Positions 38,041-46,057 of a DNA stretch of 64,000 nt are shown here, piece by piece. The notes under the pieces are model-generated. The model was given only the letters and a program-made list of their open reading frames with translations. It was not told where the DNA came from and searched no databases. The DNA is from Pseudomonas paralcaligenes (GTDB lineage: Bacteria; Pseudomonadota; Gammaproteobacteria; Pseudomonadales; Pseudomonadaceae), in assembly GCF_019655855.1 (NCBI RefSeq), contig NZ_BPFX01000029.1, positions 109,286 through 173,285 on the forward strand. The letters are read 5' to 3'. Position 1 is the stretch's first letter. Every line of letters begins with the position of its first letter. The position numbers and the translations under genes are program-made.

Positions 38041-38523
38041 TCAATGCCCGTGGTGCTGCATCCCCTGGCCCTGGCTCGCCGGCGGATCGCGCAGCACCGG
38101 CACCTCGACCTGCACCTCGCCGGCGTGTTCGAAGCGCAGGGTCAGCGGGAAGCGGTCGCCGTCGGCGTGCTGCTTCGGCAGGTCGAACAGCATCACGTGG
38201 TAGCCCATGGGGGCGAAGGCCACCGAGCCGTTCTCGGGGATGTCCACGGCGCTGACCTGCTGCATCTTCATCATGCCGTTCTGGTGCAGGTGCTCGTGCA
38301 GTTCCGCCTTGCCGGCGGCCGGGGTCGAGGCGCCCAGCAGGCGGTCGGCGCCGCCTTCGTTGCGCACGGTGAAGTACACCGCGGCCGTGGGCGCCGTGGG
38401 CGGCATTTCCCGCGACCAGGGCGCGTCGATGTGCAGCGCGCCGCCATCGTCGTGCCCGTGGGCGGCGGCCACAGCGGGCAGGCCCGCCAGGGTGGCGAGG
38501 AGGAGTAATCCGGTCAGCTTCAT
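38041..38523 (-). CDS. Periplasmic copper chaperone PCu(A)C
   Basis: A 160-residue secreted protein, signal peptide ending near VAAAHG. It has the PCuAC copper site: HEHLHQNGMMKM, then about 20 residues later MGYHVM, giving His and Met ligands for Cu(I). The C-terminus is His-rich (MQHHGH). PCuAC proteins deliver copper to cytochrome oxidase CuA centres or scavenge copper. The start overlaps the stop of the PepSY gene by 4 nt. A much longer open frame on this strand runs through neighbours and is a shadow. The cluster suggests copper acquisition. Confidence 0.92.
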   Translation of the reverse strand: MKLTGLLLLATLAGLPAVAAAHGHDDGGALHIDAPWSREMPPTAPTAAVYFTVRNEGGADRLLGASTPAAGKAELHEHLHQNGMMKMQQVSAVDIPENGSVAFAPMGYHVMLFDLPKQHADGDRFPLTLRFEHAGEVQVEVPVLRDPPASQGQGMQHHGH

Positions 38524-40028
38524 GGGGTGTCTCCTTGGGGGATGAGTGTTCGCAGGATACGCCGGCGGCGGCCGCGCAGGCGGCGCCAGCCGAGGACGAT
38601 GCCGGTGACGCTGATGGCCAGGCCGCCGAGGCTGAAGGCGATCATCAGCGCCTCGCGCAGCCGAGGGCGCTCCAGCAGCGGTTGCCAGTCCCAGCTGTGC
38701 AGCAGGTTGAACAGCCAGCGCGAGGTGCGCTGGCGGGCGTCGAGCTGTTCCAGCAGCGCGCCGCTGTACGGGTCGAGGTGCAGCCAGGTGGCGGCCGGGT
38801 CGTCGAAGCGCACACGCAGCACGGGCAGGCGCCGGCTCTGGTGGCCGTACATGCTCTGCTCGGCGCGCCGGTAGTAGTAGGCGCCGTAGGCCTCCAGCCA
38901 TTCGAAGCGCACGGCGCCGGCGGGCCGCATGGCGCGGGCGGCGCTTTCCAGGGTGGCGGCGGGCAGTCGTCGCAGCACGACGGCGCCCTCGGCGACCGGC
39001 AGGATGCGGCTGTCGCCCGCGCCGTCGTAGGCCACCCGGTAGACCTCGCCGCCGACCACCTGCCAGTGCAGCTCGCGCGCGGCCAGCCCGGCCTGGCGGA
39101 AGCGTTCCAGGGTCTCGGCCACCGGCTGCGGGTCGCTGCCGACGCCCAGCTCGGCGCCGCGATAGGCGGCGGCCGGCAGCGTCGATGCGCTGGCGAACAT
39201 GCGCCAGGGGTTCATCGACATCAGGCCGCTGAAGATCCAGGCGATCAGCACCAGGCCGAACAGCAGGCCGCCGATATGGTGCCAGCGGGCGAAACCGCCC
39301 GCGTAGGGCGAGCGCGAGCCGCTGCGGTAGGGCTTGCCGAAGCGCCAGCGCAGCAGGCCGACGGCCTGGCCGAGCACGGCCATGAGGGTGGCGGCCAGCG
39401 ACAGGTAGATGACGATGGGCGTCCACCAGGCGCTGTCGCGCAGCGGGTACAGCCAGTGCAGCCAGGCGCCCAGCCAGTTCCAGGCCCGTTCGGTGCGGCT
39501 GGCGTCGCGCACCACGGCGCCGGTGCGGCCGGAGACGTAGAGCAGGCTGCCGGCCGCGTCGTCCACCTGCACCCGGTGCAGCGGCCGGTCGCGGTCGAGG
39601 GCCCGCGAGCGGGTCCAGGCGTCTTCCTGGATGCGGTCGAGGTAGCGCACCGGCGCGGTGCCGGCGAACTGCCGCGCGCTGGCCAGCGCGGCGGCCGCGT
39701 CGACCTGCTCGATCCGCCGGCCGCTGCGGCCGTCCACCGCCAGGCGGGCGCCGTCGGCGTAGTCGAGCAGGTAGCGCGGGCCGCCCGCCACGCTGCTCAG
39801 GCGCAGCGCTTGCGGGGCGTCGCCGCGGCCGCTGGCCGCCAGGGCCCGGGCCGGGCCGACGCAGCAATCCTGCGCCGGCAGCTCGGGCAGGTGGGCCAGG
39901 TGTTCCGCCGGCGTCAGCTTGGGGTAGCCGACGTAGAGCATGACCACGCCGGACACGAACCACAGCGCCATGAACAGGCACAGGACGATGCCCAGCCAGC
40001 GGTGCCAGAGGTACAGGTAGCGCTTCAT
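38520..40028 (-). CDS. PepSY-domain membrane protein
   Basis: A 502-residue inner-membrane protein of the PepSY-associated TM family. The first helix is preceded by MKRYLYLWHRWLGIVLC (HRWLG motif); further helices lie near residues 195-225, 250-270 and 465-485, with RWHHIGGLLFGLVLIAWIFSGL and a large periplasmic PepSY region between. Relatives sit beside TonB receptors and are thought to act as reductases for imported metal complexes. It starts 9 bp after the receptor gene and overlaps the PCuAC start. Confidence 0.87.
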   Translation of the reverse strand: MKRYLYLWHRWLGIVLCLFMALWFVSGVVMLYVGYPKLTPAEHLAHLPELPAQDCCVGPARALAASGRGDAPQALRLSSVAGGPRYLLDYADGARLAVDGRSGRRIEQVDAAAALASARQFAGTAPVRYLDRIQEDAWTRSRALDRDRPLHRVQVDDAAGSLLYVSGRTGAVVRDASRTERAWNWLGAWLHWLYPLRDSAWWTPIVIYLSLAATLMAVLGQAVGLLRWRFGKPYRSGSRSPYAGGFARWHHIGGLLFGLVLIAWIFSGLMSMNPWRMFASASTLPAAAYRGAELGVGSDPQPVAETLERFRQAGLAARELHWQVVGGEVYRVAYDGAGDSRILPVAEGAVVLRRLPAATLESAARAMRPAGAVRFEWLEAYGAYYYRRAEQSMYGHQSRRLPVLRVRFDDPAATWLHLDPYSGALLEQLDARQRTSRWLFNLLHSWDWQPLLERPRLREALMIAFSLGGLAISVTGIVLGWRRLRGRRRRILRTLIPQGDTP

Positions 40029-40037
40029 CGCCGCCTC

Positions 40038-42185
40038 CTAGAACCGGGTATCGACCGCCACCTCGAAGCTGCGCGGCGCCCCCATGTAGTACTGGCTGCC
40101 GTAGGCCTGCTTGGCGTAAATCTCGTCGGTGAGGTTGCGCACGCGGGCGGTGATGGCGGTGTGCTCGTCGACCCGGTAGCGGGCGAACGCGCCGTACAGG
40201 GTGTAGGACGGCGCCTCCAGGGTGTTGGCGTTGTCGGCGAACACCGCGTCGACGTAACGCACGTCCACCCCGGCGGCCCAGGACGGCGCGATGTCGTAGG
40301 TCAGCCAGAGGTTGGCGACGTTGTCCGGCACGTTGACCGGGGTGTTGCCCTTGCGCGACACGGAGACGCCGCCGACCGCCTCGTTGAAGCGGTCGTACTC
40401 GGCCTCGACGTAGGCGTAGTTGGCCTCGGCCAGCAGCTTGGGGGTGATCTGCAGCTTGCCGGCCAGCTCGATGCCACGCGAGGTCTGCTGGCCGGCCTGG
40501 ACGGTGAGGTTGGGGTTGCTCGAATCGCGCACGGCGAAGTCGCGGCGCACGATCTGGTACAGCGCCACGGTGGCCGAGCCGCGCCCGTCGAGGAAGTCGA
40601 ACTTGCTCCCGGCCTCCCACTGCTCGCCCTCGGAGAGGTCGAACAGGCCGACGTTGGAGTAGGTGGCCGAGGCCAGGGCGCCGGCCGGCAGGTCGGCGGA
40701 GGTGCTGTATTGCAGGTAGAGGTTGGCCGTGGGCGTGAGGTCGTAGAGCAGGCCGACACGCCCGCTGAGCGGCTCCCAGGTGCGCTCGAAGTAGGCCGGG
40801 CTGGTGGGCGACACCGGGCCGTGGTTGGTCACCTCCATGTCCAGGTGGTCGTAGCGCAGGCCGGTGAGCAGCGCCAGGCGCTCGCTCAGCATCAGGCGGT
40901 TTTCCAGGAACACGGCGGCGGTGGTGATCTCGTGGCGGCGCTGCTTGCGCAGGCCGGCGTTGACCCCGGGGATGTCGTCGAAGCTGCCCGGGTCGAAGCG
41001 GTCGGGGTCGACCGTGTCGCTCCAGGCGCTGCCGGTGGGGTGCAGGGTCTGGCGCATGCGCGAGTAGTCCAGGCCCAGCGACCACTGGCTGGCGAGGTCG
41101 AACAGGGCGGCGTCGTGGCGCAGTTCGAGGCGGTTGCCGAGCACGTTCTGGTCGTGCCGCTGCAGGTAGGCGCCGGAACGCACCACGTCGCCGGCCGCGT
41201 TGTAGGCGTAGGTCTCCAGGTTGCGGTAGTCGCGCTGGGCGGCGTAGTGGTAGAGGGTGTTCTGCAGGCTGCTGGCCTCGCCCAGGTGGTAGTCGGTGAT
41301 CGAGCGCAGCCAGCGCACGCGCTGCTCGTAGCGGCCGTCGCCGACGTTGTAGTTCTCGAAGCGGCGGCTGCGGTCGATCTTCAGGGTGTCCCTGCCGCGC
41401 AGGACCGGCGAGCCCCAGTAGGGGCTGTCTTCCTGGTCCTCCAGGTATTCCAGCGCCAGGGTGTGGCTCAGGTCCGGGGTGAAGTCGCTGAGCAGGGAGA
41501 CGGCGAAGCTGTTGGTCTCGCGGCGGTTGCGGTCGATGTAGCCGTTGCCGTCGCCTCGGCTCACGTCCAGGCGCAGGAAGTGCCGGGCGTCGGCGCCGCC
41601 CAGGGCGCGGTTGAGGCCCAGCGAGACCTCGGAGTCGTCGAAGCTGCCGTAGCGCAGGCGACCCTCGAACAGGCTGTCGTCGCGGCTGGCCAGGCGCGAG
41701 ATGTAGTTGATCGAGCCACCCACGGCGCCGGCGCCGTAGAGGAAGGTGGACGGCCCGCCGATCAGCTCGACGCGGTCGATCATCCAGGCGTCCACCGGGC
41801 GGGTGGCGCTGCTGTAGCCGAGGTTGATGCCGTTGAACAGCTGGGTGATCTGGTTCTGGGTGAAGCCGCGGTAGGAGACGAAGCCGCCGTAGCCGGGGTT
41901 GGCCGAGGCGTTCACGCCGGTCATGGCGTTGATCACGTCCTGGGTATCCTTGGCGCCGCGCTCCTCGATCACGGCGCGGTCGGAGACGCTGACCGAGGCC
42001 GGCGTTTCCCGCGCCGTGAGGCCCAGCCGCGAGCCGGTGCGGATCGGCTGGTCGAGGGTCAGACCGGAGGGTCTGTCCTGCTCGCCCTCGATGGTCAGGG
42101 CGTCGAGTTTCAACGGGGCGTGGTCCGCCCATGCGATGGCGCTGGTGCTCATTAGGAGCACCAGCGAGGTGTTCTTCAATGACAT
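40038..42185 (-). CDS. TonB-dependent receptor, siderophore/copper type
   Basis: A 715-residue receptor. Signal peptide MSLKNTSLVLLMSTSAIAWA (20 residues), TonB-box region LKLDALTIEGEQ, plug with ETPASVSVSDRAVIEERGAKDTQDVI, ELIGGPSTFLYGAGAVGG and a barrel ending VAVDTRF. The plug sequence (RVELIGGPSTFLYG) is of the siderophore-receptor class. It has eight methionines, unlike the three receptors of the sulfur region. The gene order DUF2946, receptor, PepSY, PCuAC points to copper or a copper-binding metallophore; iron is the alternative. The start at 42185 gives a clean signal peptide. Confidence 0.9.
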   Translation of the reverse strand: MSLKNTSLVLLMSTSAIAWADHAPLKLDALTIEGEQDRPSGLTLDQPIRTGSRLGLTARETPASVSVSDRAVIEERGAKDTQDVINAMTGVNASANPGYGGFVSYRGFTQNQITQLFNGINLGYSSATRPVDAWMIDRVELIGGPSTFLYGAGAVGGSINYISRLASRDDSLFEGRLRYGSFDDSEVSLGLNRALGGADARHFLRLDVSRGDGNGYIDRNRRETNSFAVSLLSDFTPDLSHTLALEYLEDQEDSPYWGSPVLRGRDTLKIDRSRRFENYNVGDGRYEQRVRWLRSITDYHLGEASSLQNTLYHYAAQRDYRNLETYAYNAAGDVVRSGAYLQRHDQNVLGNRLELRHDAALFDLASQWSLGLDYSRMRQTLHPTGSAWSDTVDPDRFDPGSFDDIPGVNAGLRKQRRHEITTAAVFLENRLMLSERLALLTGLRYDHLDMEVTNHGPVSPTSPAYFERTWEPLSGRVGLLYDLTPTANLYLQYSTSADLPAGALASATYSNVGLFDLSEGEQWEAGSKFDFLDGRGSATVALYQIVRRDFAVRDSSNPNLTVQAGQQTSRGIELAGKLQITPKLLAEANYAYVEAEYDRFNEAVGGVSVSRKGNTPVNVPDNVANLWLTYDIAPSWAAGVDVRYVDAVFADNANTLEAPSYTLYGAFARYRVDEHTAITARVRNLTDEIYAKQAYGSQYYMGAPRSFEVAVDTRF

Positions 42186-42240
42186 GTCTGGCTTCCAGGC
42201 AGAAAGGACTGTGCGGGTCCGCGTGGGCGGACCCTGGGCG

Positions 42241-42636
42241 TCATGCGTGGAAGGCGGCGGGCGAGGCGCGGGGGTTGAGGCTGTGGCGCAGGAAGCGCGG
42301 CGGCGGTTGCGCACACAGGGTGGCGATGGGCGCGGGCCCGCCGGCGGCGGGCAGCAGGTCGATGCCCCAGCCGGCGGTATTGACCGCCACCGAGGCGCCG
42401 AACGAGGAACACAGCGGGCAATCCATCGCCTGGACGGCGGAGCCGCCGTGGGAGGCGTCGCCCAGGTCGATGCTCGGGCCGTTGTCACCGACCAGCGAGC
42501 AGAACCCGCCGCCGAGCCCGCTGAGGGCGAGGCCGGAAGCCTGGCCGTGGTGCAGGCCGCAGGCGAACAGCCCCAGCAGGAGGCTGCAGTACAGCGTCCA
42601 GGTGGTCAGCGCGCGGTGGCGGGAAATGAACTTCAT
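42241..42636 (-). CDS. DUF2946 family protein
   Basis: A 131-residue protein with an N-terminal membrane or signal helix (TLYCSLLLGLFACGLHHGQ) and the family's MDCPLCSSFG motif near residues 70-79, a possible metal-binding CxxC. DUF2946 proteins commonly stand next to copper-related TonB receptor clusters. It is 55 bp upstream of the receptor, on the same strand. Function not established. Confidence 0.8.
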   Translation of the reverse strand: MKFISRHRALTTWTLYCSLLLGLFACGLHHGQASGLALSGLGGGFCSLVGDNGPSIDLGDASHGGSAVQAMDCPLCSSFGASVAVNTAGWGIDLLPAAGGPAPIATLCAQPPPRFLRHSLNPRASPAAFHA

Positions 42637-42723
42637 GGAGCGGAAATCTAGCACCGGCCCCGGGATGCCGAAAGCCGGGCTGGCGATTTGTCGCACACCC
42701 GTCCGGTGGCTCGCTTCCGCTTC

Positions 42724-42748
42724 CGTGGGAGCGGGCTTGCCCGCGAAG
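42724..42748. repeat. Single REP element
   Basis: CGTGGGAGCGGGCTTGCCCGCGAAG. It lies in the 338-bp gap 42637-42974, which has no gene; its right end is AT-rich and carries the Zur box. Confidence 0.75.
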
Positions 42749-42944
42749 CCCTTTGTGTTCTGGTTCGCAGACAGAGTCCGCGCCCCAAGAATGACCAGCC
42801 CATGCGCCTCCACTGCCCTCGGCGTAGCGGCCCCGAAGGGCAAGCACTCCCGGCAAACAGCTTGCGCCTGGAGCGACCGTCACCCAGCCCAAGCCCCAGG
42901 GAATGCCAAGAACCTATTGAAAGAATTTCTCATCCAAGTGTATC

Positions 42945-42957
42945 GTTATTATATAAC
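42945..42957. promoter_or_regulatory. Zur box upstream of rpmE2
   Basis: GTTATTATATAAC is a perfect palindrome fitting the GTTAT-N3-ATAAC Zur operator of gamma-proteobacteria. It lies 17 bp before the start of a cysteine-free L31 gene, a classical Zur target, so repression with zinc is expected. Confidence 0.9.
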
Positions 42958-42974
42958 ATTATGGAGACTACCCC

Positions 42975-43241
42975 ATGAAACCCGGCATCCACCCCACCTA
43001 CCGCCCCGTCCTGTTCCACGACACCTCCGCCAACGTGTTCTTCCTGATCGGCTCCACCGTGGAGACCGACCGGACCCACGTCCACGAAGACGGCAACACC
43101 TACCCCTACGTCGCCCTGGACGTATCCAGCGCCTCCCACCCGGTCTACACCGGCCAGCAACGCCAGACCAAGAGCGAAGGCCGGGTCGCGGGCTTCCAGA
43201 AGCGCTTCGCCGGGTTCGTGTCGTCCGCCGGCAAGAGCTGA
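42975..43241 (+). CDS. rpmE2: 50S ribosomal protein L31 type B (zinc-independent)
   Basis: The 88-residue protein begins [16 protein letters not shown], with STVETDRT and [24 protein letters not shown], the type B (YkgM/RpmE2) pattern. It contains no cysteine, so it cannot bind zinc like the C+ form (RpmE). Under zinc shortage it replaces RpmE in the ribosome and so frees zinc. The Zur box just upstream supports this. The ZnuD receptor follows 125 bp later on the same strand. Confidence 0.96.
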   Translation: MKPGIHPTYRPVLFHDTSANVFFLIGSTVETDRTHVHEDGNTYPYVALDVSSASHPVYTGQQRQTKSEGRVAGFQKRFAGFVSSAGKS

Positions 43242-43280
43242 TCCGCAGGGGTGCGGGCCTCATCGGGCCGCACCAATAAC

Positions 43281-43293
43281 GCAACACTATAAC
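43281..43293. promoter_or_regulatory. Candidate second Zur box upstream of znuD
   Basis: GCAACACTATAAC matches the right half of GTTAT-N3-ATAAC fully and the left half poorly. It lies about 75 bp before znuD. Alternatively znuD is read from the rpmE2 promoter. Confidence 0.4.
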
Positions 43294-43366
43294 GTCCTTA
43301 TAAAGAGATCGGCGAGCCTCGCTCGCCGCTCCATCTGCCCCCTGAAACACTAGACATGAGGTCAAC

Positions 43367-45484
43367 ATGAACCGTCGTCACCCCCTGGCCTGGGCCATCG
43401 CCCTCGCGCTGGCGCCCAACGCTCCCCTGCTGGCCGCCGAAACCCGGGAACCGCTGCAGCTCGGCTCCTCGGTGATCAGCGCCAGCGCCCTGAACAGCAC
43501 CCTCGCCGAGATGGCCAGCCCTGCCGAGGTGCTGGAGGGCGAGGAACTGGTGCAGCGCCGCGAGTCCACCCTGGGCGAGACCCTCAACGGCCTGCCGGGC
43601 GTGCATTCCAGCAGCTTCGGCGCGGGCGCCAGCCGGCCGGTGATCCGCGGCCTGGACGGCGCGCGGGTGAAGGTGCTGAGCGACGGCGTGGACGTGCTCG
43701 ACGCCTCGACCATCAGCCCCGACCATGCGGTGACCAGCGAGCCGCTGCTGGCCGAGCGCATCGAAGTGCTCAAAGGCCCGGCCACGCTGCTCTACGGCGG
43801 CGGCGCCATCGGCGGGGTGGTCAACGTTCTGGACAAGCGGATTCCCACCCGGGTGCCGGAGAAGGGCTACGAGGGCGAACTGGAGCTGCGCGCCAACACC
43901 GTCGCCAACCAGGGCGCGGGGGTGTTCGGCATCACCGCCGGCACGGGCAACTTCGCCGTGCGCGCCGAGGGCACCAAGCGCCAGGACAACGAATACGAGA
44001 TTCCCGGCTCGCCGGGCAAGCAGGCCGGCTCCTTCAACGACACCGACAGCTACAGCCTGGGCGCCAGCTTCATCGGCGAGCGCGGCTACCTGGGCCTGGC
44101 CTACGGCGAGCAGAACCTGAGCTACGGGCTGCTCGCCCACGAGCATGCCGACTGCCACACCCACGCCGCCCGCGACTGGCACTGCGTCGGCGAGGAGGAC
44201 GGCCACGGCGGGCACGAGGATGAACACGACCACGACGATCACGATCACGATCACGATCACGATCACGATCACGATCACGAAGATGAGCATGACCACGACC
44301 ACGGCCATGATCACGACCACGCCGGCGTGCCCTACATCAAGATGAAGCAGAAGCGCTGGGACCTGCGCGGCGAACTGAACGACCCGCTGCCGGGCTTCGA
44401 GCTGGCCCGGCTGCGGGTCGGCCACAGCAACTACAGCCACGACGAGATCGAGGGCGGCGAGGCGGCCACGCGCTTCAGCAACGACGCCACCGACGCGCGC
44501 CTCGAACTGACCCACGAACCGCTGTTCGGCTGGCGCGGCGTGCTCGGCGGGCAGACCCAGCGTCGCGACTTCCAGGCCCTGGGCGAAGAGGCCTACGTGC
44601 CGCCGACCCTGACCCGCAACCACGCGCTGTTCCTGCTCGAGGAATACAGCGTCGGCAACTGGCGCTACGAGCTGGGCCTGCGCCACGAATGGCAGGACAT
44701 CGACGCCGAGGGCGAGCCCGACACCAACCACAGCGGCACCTCGGTATCCGCCGGCGCGGTCTGGACCTTCGCCCCGGAATACTCGCTGGGCTTCTCCCTG
44801 TCGCGCTCCCAGCGCCTGCCCACCGCCGAGGAGCTGTACGCCAAGGGCCCGCACGCGGCCACCCGCACCGTCGAGCTGGGCAACATCGACTTGGACGAGG
44901 AGACCTCGCACAACGCCGAGCTGACCCTGCGCAAGTTCGCCGGGCGCACCACCTTCAGCTTCAGCCTGTTCCGCAACCAGGTCAGCGACTTCATCTATGC
45001 GGCGGACACCGGCCACGACGTGGGCGGCGGCTACCGCGAGATCGAGTACCGCCAGCAGGACGCGGTGCTGACCGGCGCCGAGGGCTCGGTCACCTACGCG
45101 CTCACCGACGCCACCGACATCACCCTGTTCGGCGACCACGTGCGCGGCAAGCTCAAGGGCGACGGCGACCTGCCACGCATCCCGGCGGACCGCCTCGGCG
45201 TGCGCGTCAACCAGGCGTTCACCCCGGCCGTCAGCGGCGAGCTGGAGTTCTACCGGGTGCAGCGCCAGGACGACCTCGCCGACTACGAAACCGAGACCTC
45301 GGGCTACAACATGCTCGGCGCCGGCCTGAGCTACCGCGGCGCGCTGAACGAGACCAAGTACCAGCTGTTCCTCAAGGGCAACAACCTGCTCGACGAGCGC
45401 GCCCGCAACCACAGCTCCTTCATCAAGGACGACGTGCTGCTGCCGGGCCGCAACCTCACCGTGGGCATGCGCCTGAGCTTCTAG
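43367..45484 (+). CDS. znuD: TonB-dependent zinc receptor (ZnuD-like)
   Basis: A 705-residue receptor. Signal peptide ends near PLLAAET; plug shows LGETLNGLPGVHSSSFGAGASRPVIRGLDGARVKVL (in outline) and EVLKGPATLLYGGGAIGG. A His/Asp-rich surface loop (about residues 260-322) has CHTHAARDWHC then DH repeats, as in ZnuD of Neisseria and pseudomonads, and can capture zinc. The barrel ends TVGMRLSF. The loop has a GATCAC hexamer repeat. With the Zur box and L31B it forms a zinc-starvation unit. Confidence 0.93.
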   Translation: MNRRHPLAWAIALALAPNAPLLAAETREPLQLGSSVISASALNSTLAEMASPAEVLEGEELVQRRESTLGETLNGLPGVHSSSFGAGASRPVIRGLDGARVKVLSDGVDVLDASTISPDHAVTSEPLLAERIEVLKGPATLLYGGGAIGGVVNVLDKRIPTRVPEKGYEGELELRANTVANQGAGVFGITAGTGNFAVRAEGTKRQDNEYEIPGSPGKQAGSFNDTDSYSLGASFIGERGYLGLAYGEQNLSYGLLAHEHADCHTHAARDWHCVGEEDGHGGHEDEHDHDDHDHDHDHDHDHDHEDEHDHDHGHDHDHAGVPYIKMKQKRWDLRGELNDPLPGFELARLRVGHSNYSHDEIEGGEAATRFSNDATDARLELTHEPLFGWRGVLGGQTQRRDFQALGEEAYVPPTLTRNHALFLLEEYSVGNWRYELGLRHEWQDIDAEGEPDTNHSGTSVSAGAVWTFAPEYSLGFSLSRSQRLPTAEELYAKGPHAATRTVELGNIDLDEETSHNAELTLRKFAGRTTFSFSLFRNQVSDFIYAADTGHDVGGGYREIEYRQQDAVLTGAEGSVTYALTDATDITLFGDHVRGKLKGDGDLPRIPADRLGVRVNQAFTPAVSGELEFYRVQRQDDLADYETETSGYNMLGAGLSYRGALNETKYQLFLKGNNLLDERARNHSSFIKDDVLLPGRNLTVGMRLSF
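44237..44278 (+). repeat. In-frame GATCAC hexanucleotide repeat in znuD
   Basis: Seven perfect tandem copies of GATCAC encode alternating Asp-His (DHDH...) from codon 291. Units of six bases keep the frame, so slippage would change loop length without disrupting the gene. Confidence 0.95.
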
Positions 45485-45523
45485 GCCGGCGCGACGTCCA
45501 CCCCGGTGCGCCGAGGTGGAGGT

Positions 45524-46010
45524 CGCAGGAGTCAGGCCCGGGCAAGCCCACCGCTCTTGTGGGAGGGGCCTTGGCCCCGAGCTTTTCTGCTTCCGGTAAA
45601 AGCTCGCGGACAAGTCCGCTCCCACACATCCCCCGCATCCCAGACGCAGGAGCCAGGCTCAGGCAAGCCCGCCGCTCTTGTGGGAGGGGCCTTGGCCCCG
45701 AGCTTTTCTGCTCCCGGCAAAAGCTCGCGGACAAGTCCGCTCCCACACATCCCCCCGCATCCCAGTCGCAGGAGCTAGGCTCAGGCAAGCCCGCCGCTCT
45801 TGTGGGAGGGGCCTTGGCCCCGAGCTTTTCTGCTCCCGACAAAAGCTCGCGGACAAGTCCGCTCCCACACATCCCCCGCATCCCAGACGCAGGAGCCAGG
45901 CCCGGGCAAGCCCGCCGCTCTTGTGGGAGGGGCCTTGGCCCCGAGCTTTTCTGCCCCGGTAAAAGCTCGCGGACAAGTCCGCTCCCACACATCTCCCGCA
46001 TTCCAGACGC
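45524..46010. repeat. Four tandem 121-122-bp REPIN units
   Basis: The stretch between znuD and the ZapE paralogue (45485-46057) has no gene. Units begin near 45524, 45645, 45767 and 45889. Each contains TGTGGGAGGGGCCTTGGCCCCGAGCTTTT and the inverse arm AAAAGCTCGCGGACAAGTCCGCTCCCACA, i.e. a REPIN of mixed arms. The copies differ at only a few positions, so the array expanded recently. Small open frames in it are repeat shadows. Confidence 0.92.
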
Positions 46011-46057
46011 TCCCGAGCCATGGGCAAGGCCGCCGCATCCCGCTACAGTGGCGCCCC

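Noticed and set aside
38041..42132. A 1363-codon open frame on the minus strand
   Set aside because: Only its last 160 codons (PCuAC) look like protein. The rest is Arg/Pro/Ala-rich shadow of the PepSY and receptor genes in another frame, typical of very GC-rich DNA.
45524..46010. Possible CRISPR array
   Set aside because: Units are about 121 bp, nearly identical throughout, and contain palindromic REP arms; there are no unique spacers.
45485..46057. Several short open frames in the REPIN array
   Set aside because: They repeat the same peptide because the DNA is tandemly repeated; no start signals or family resemblance.
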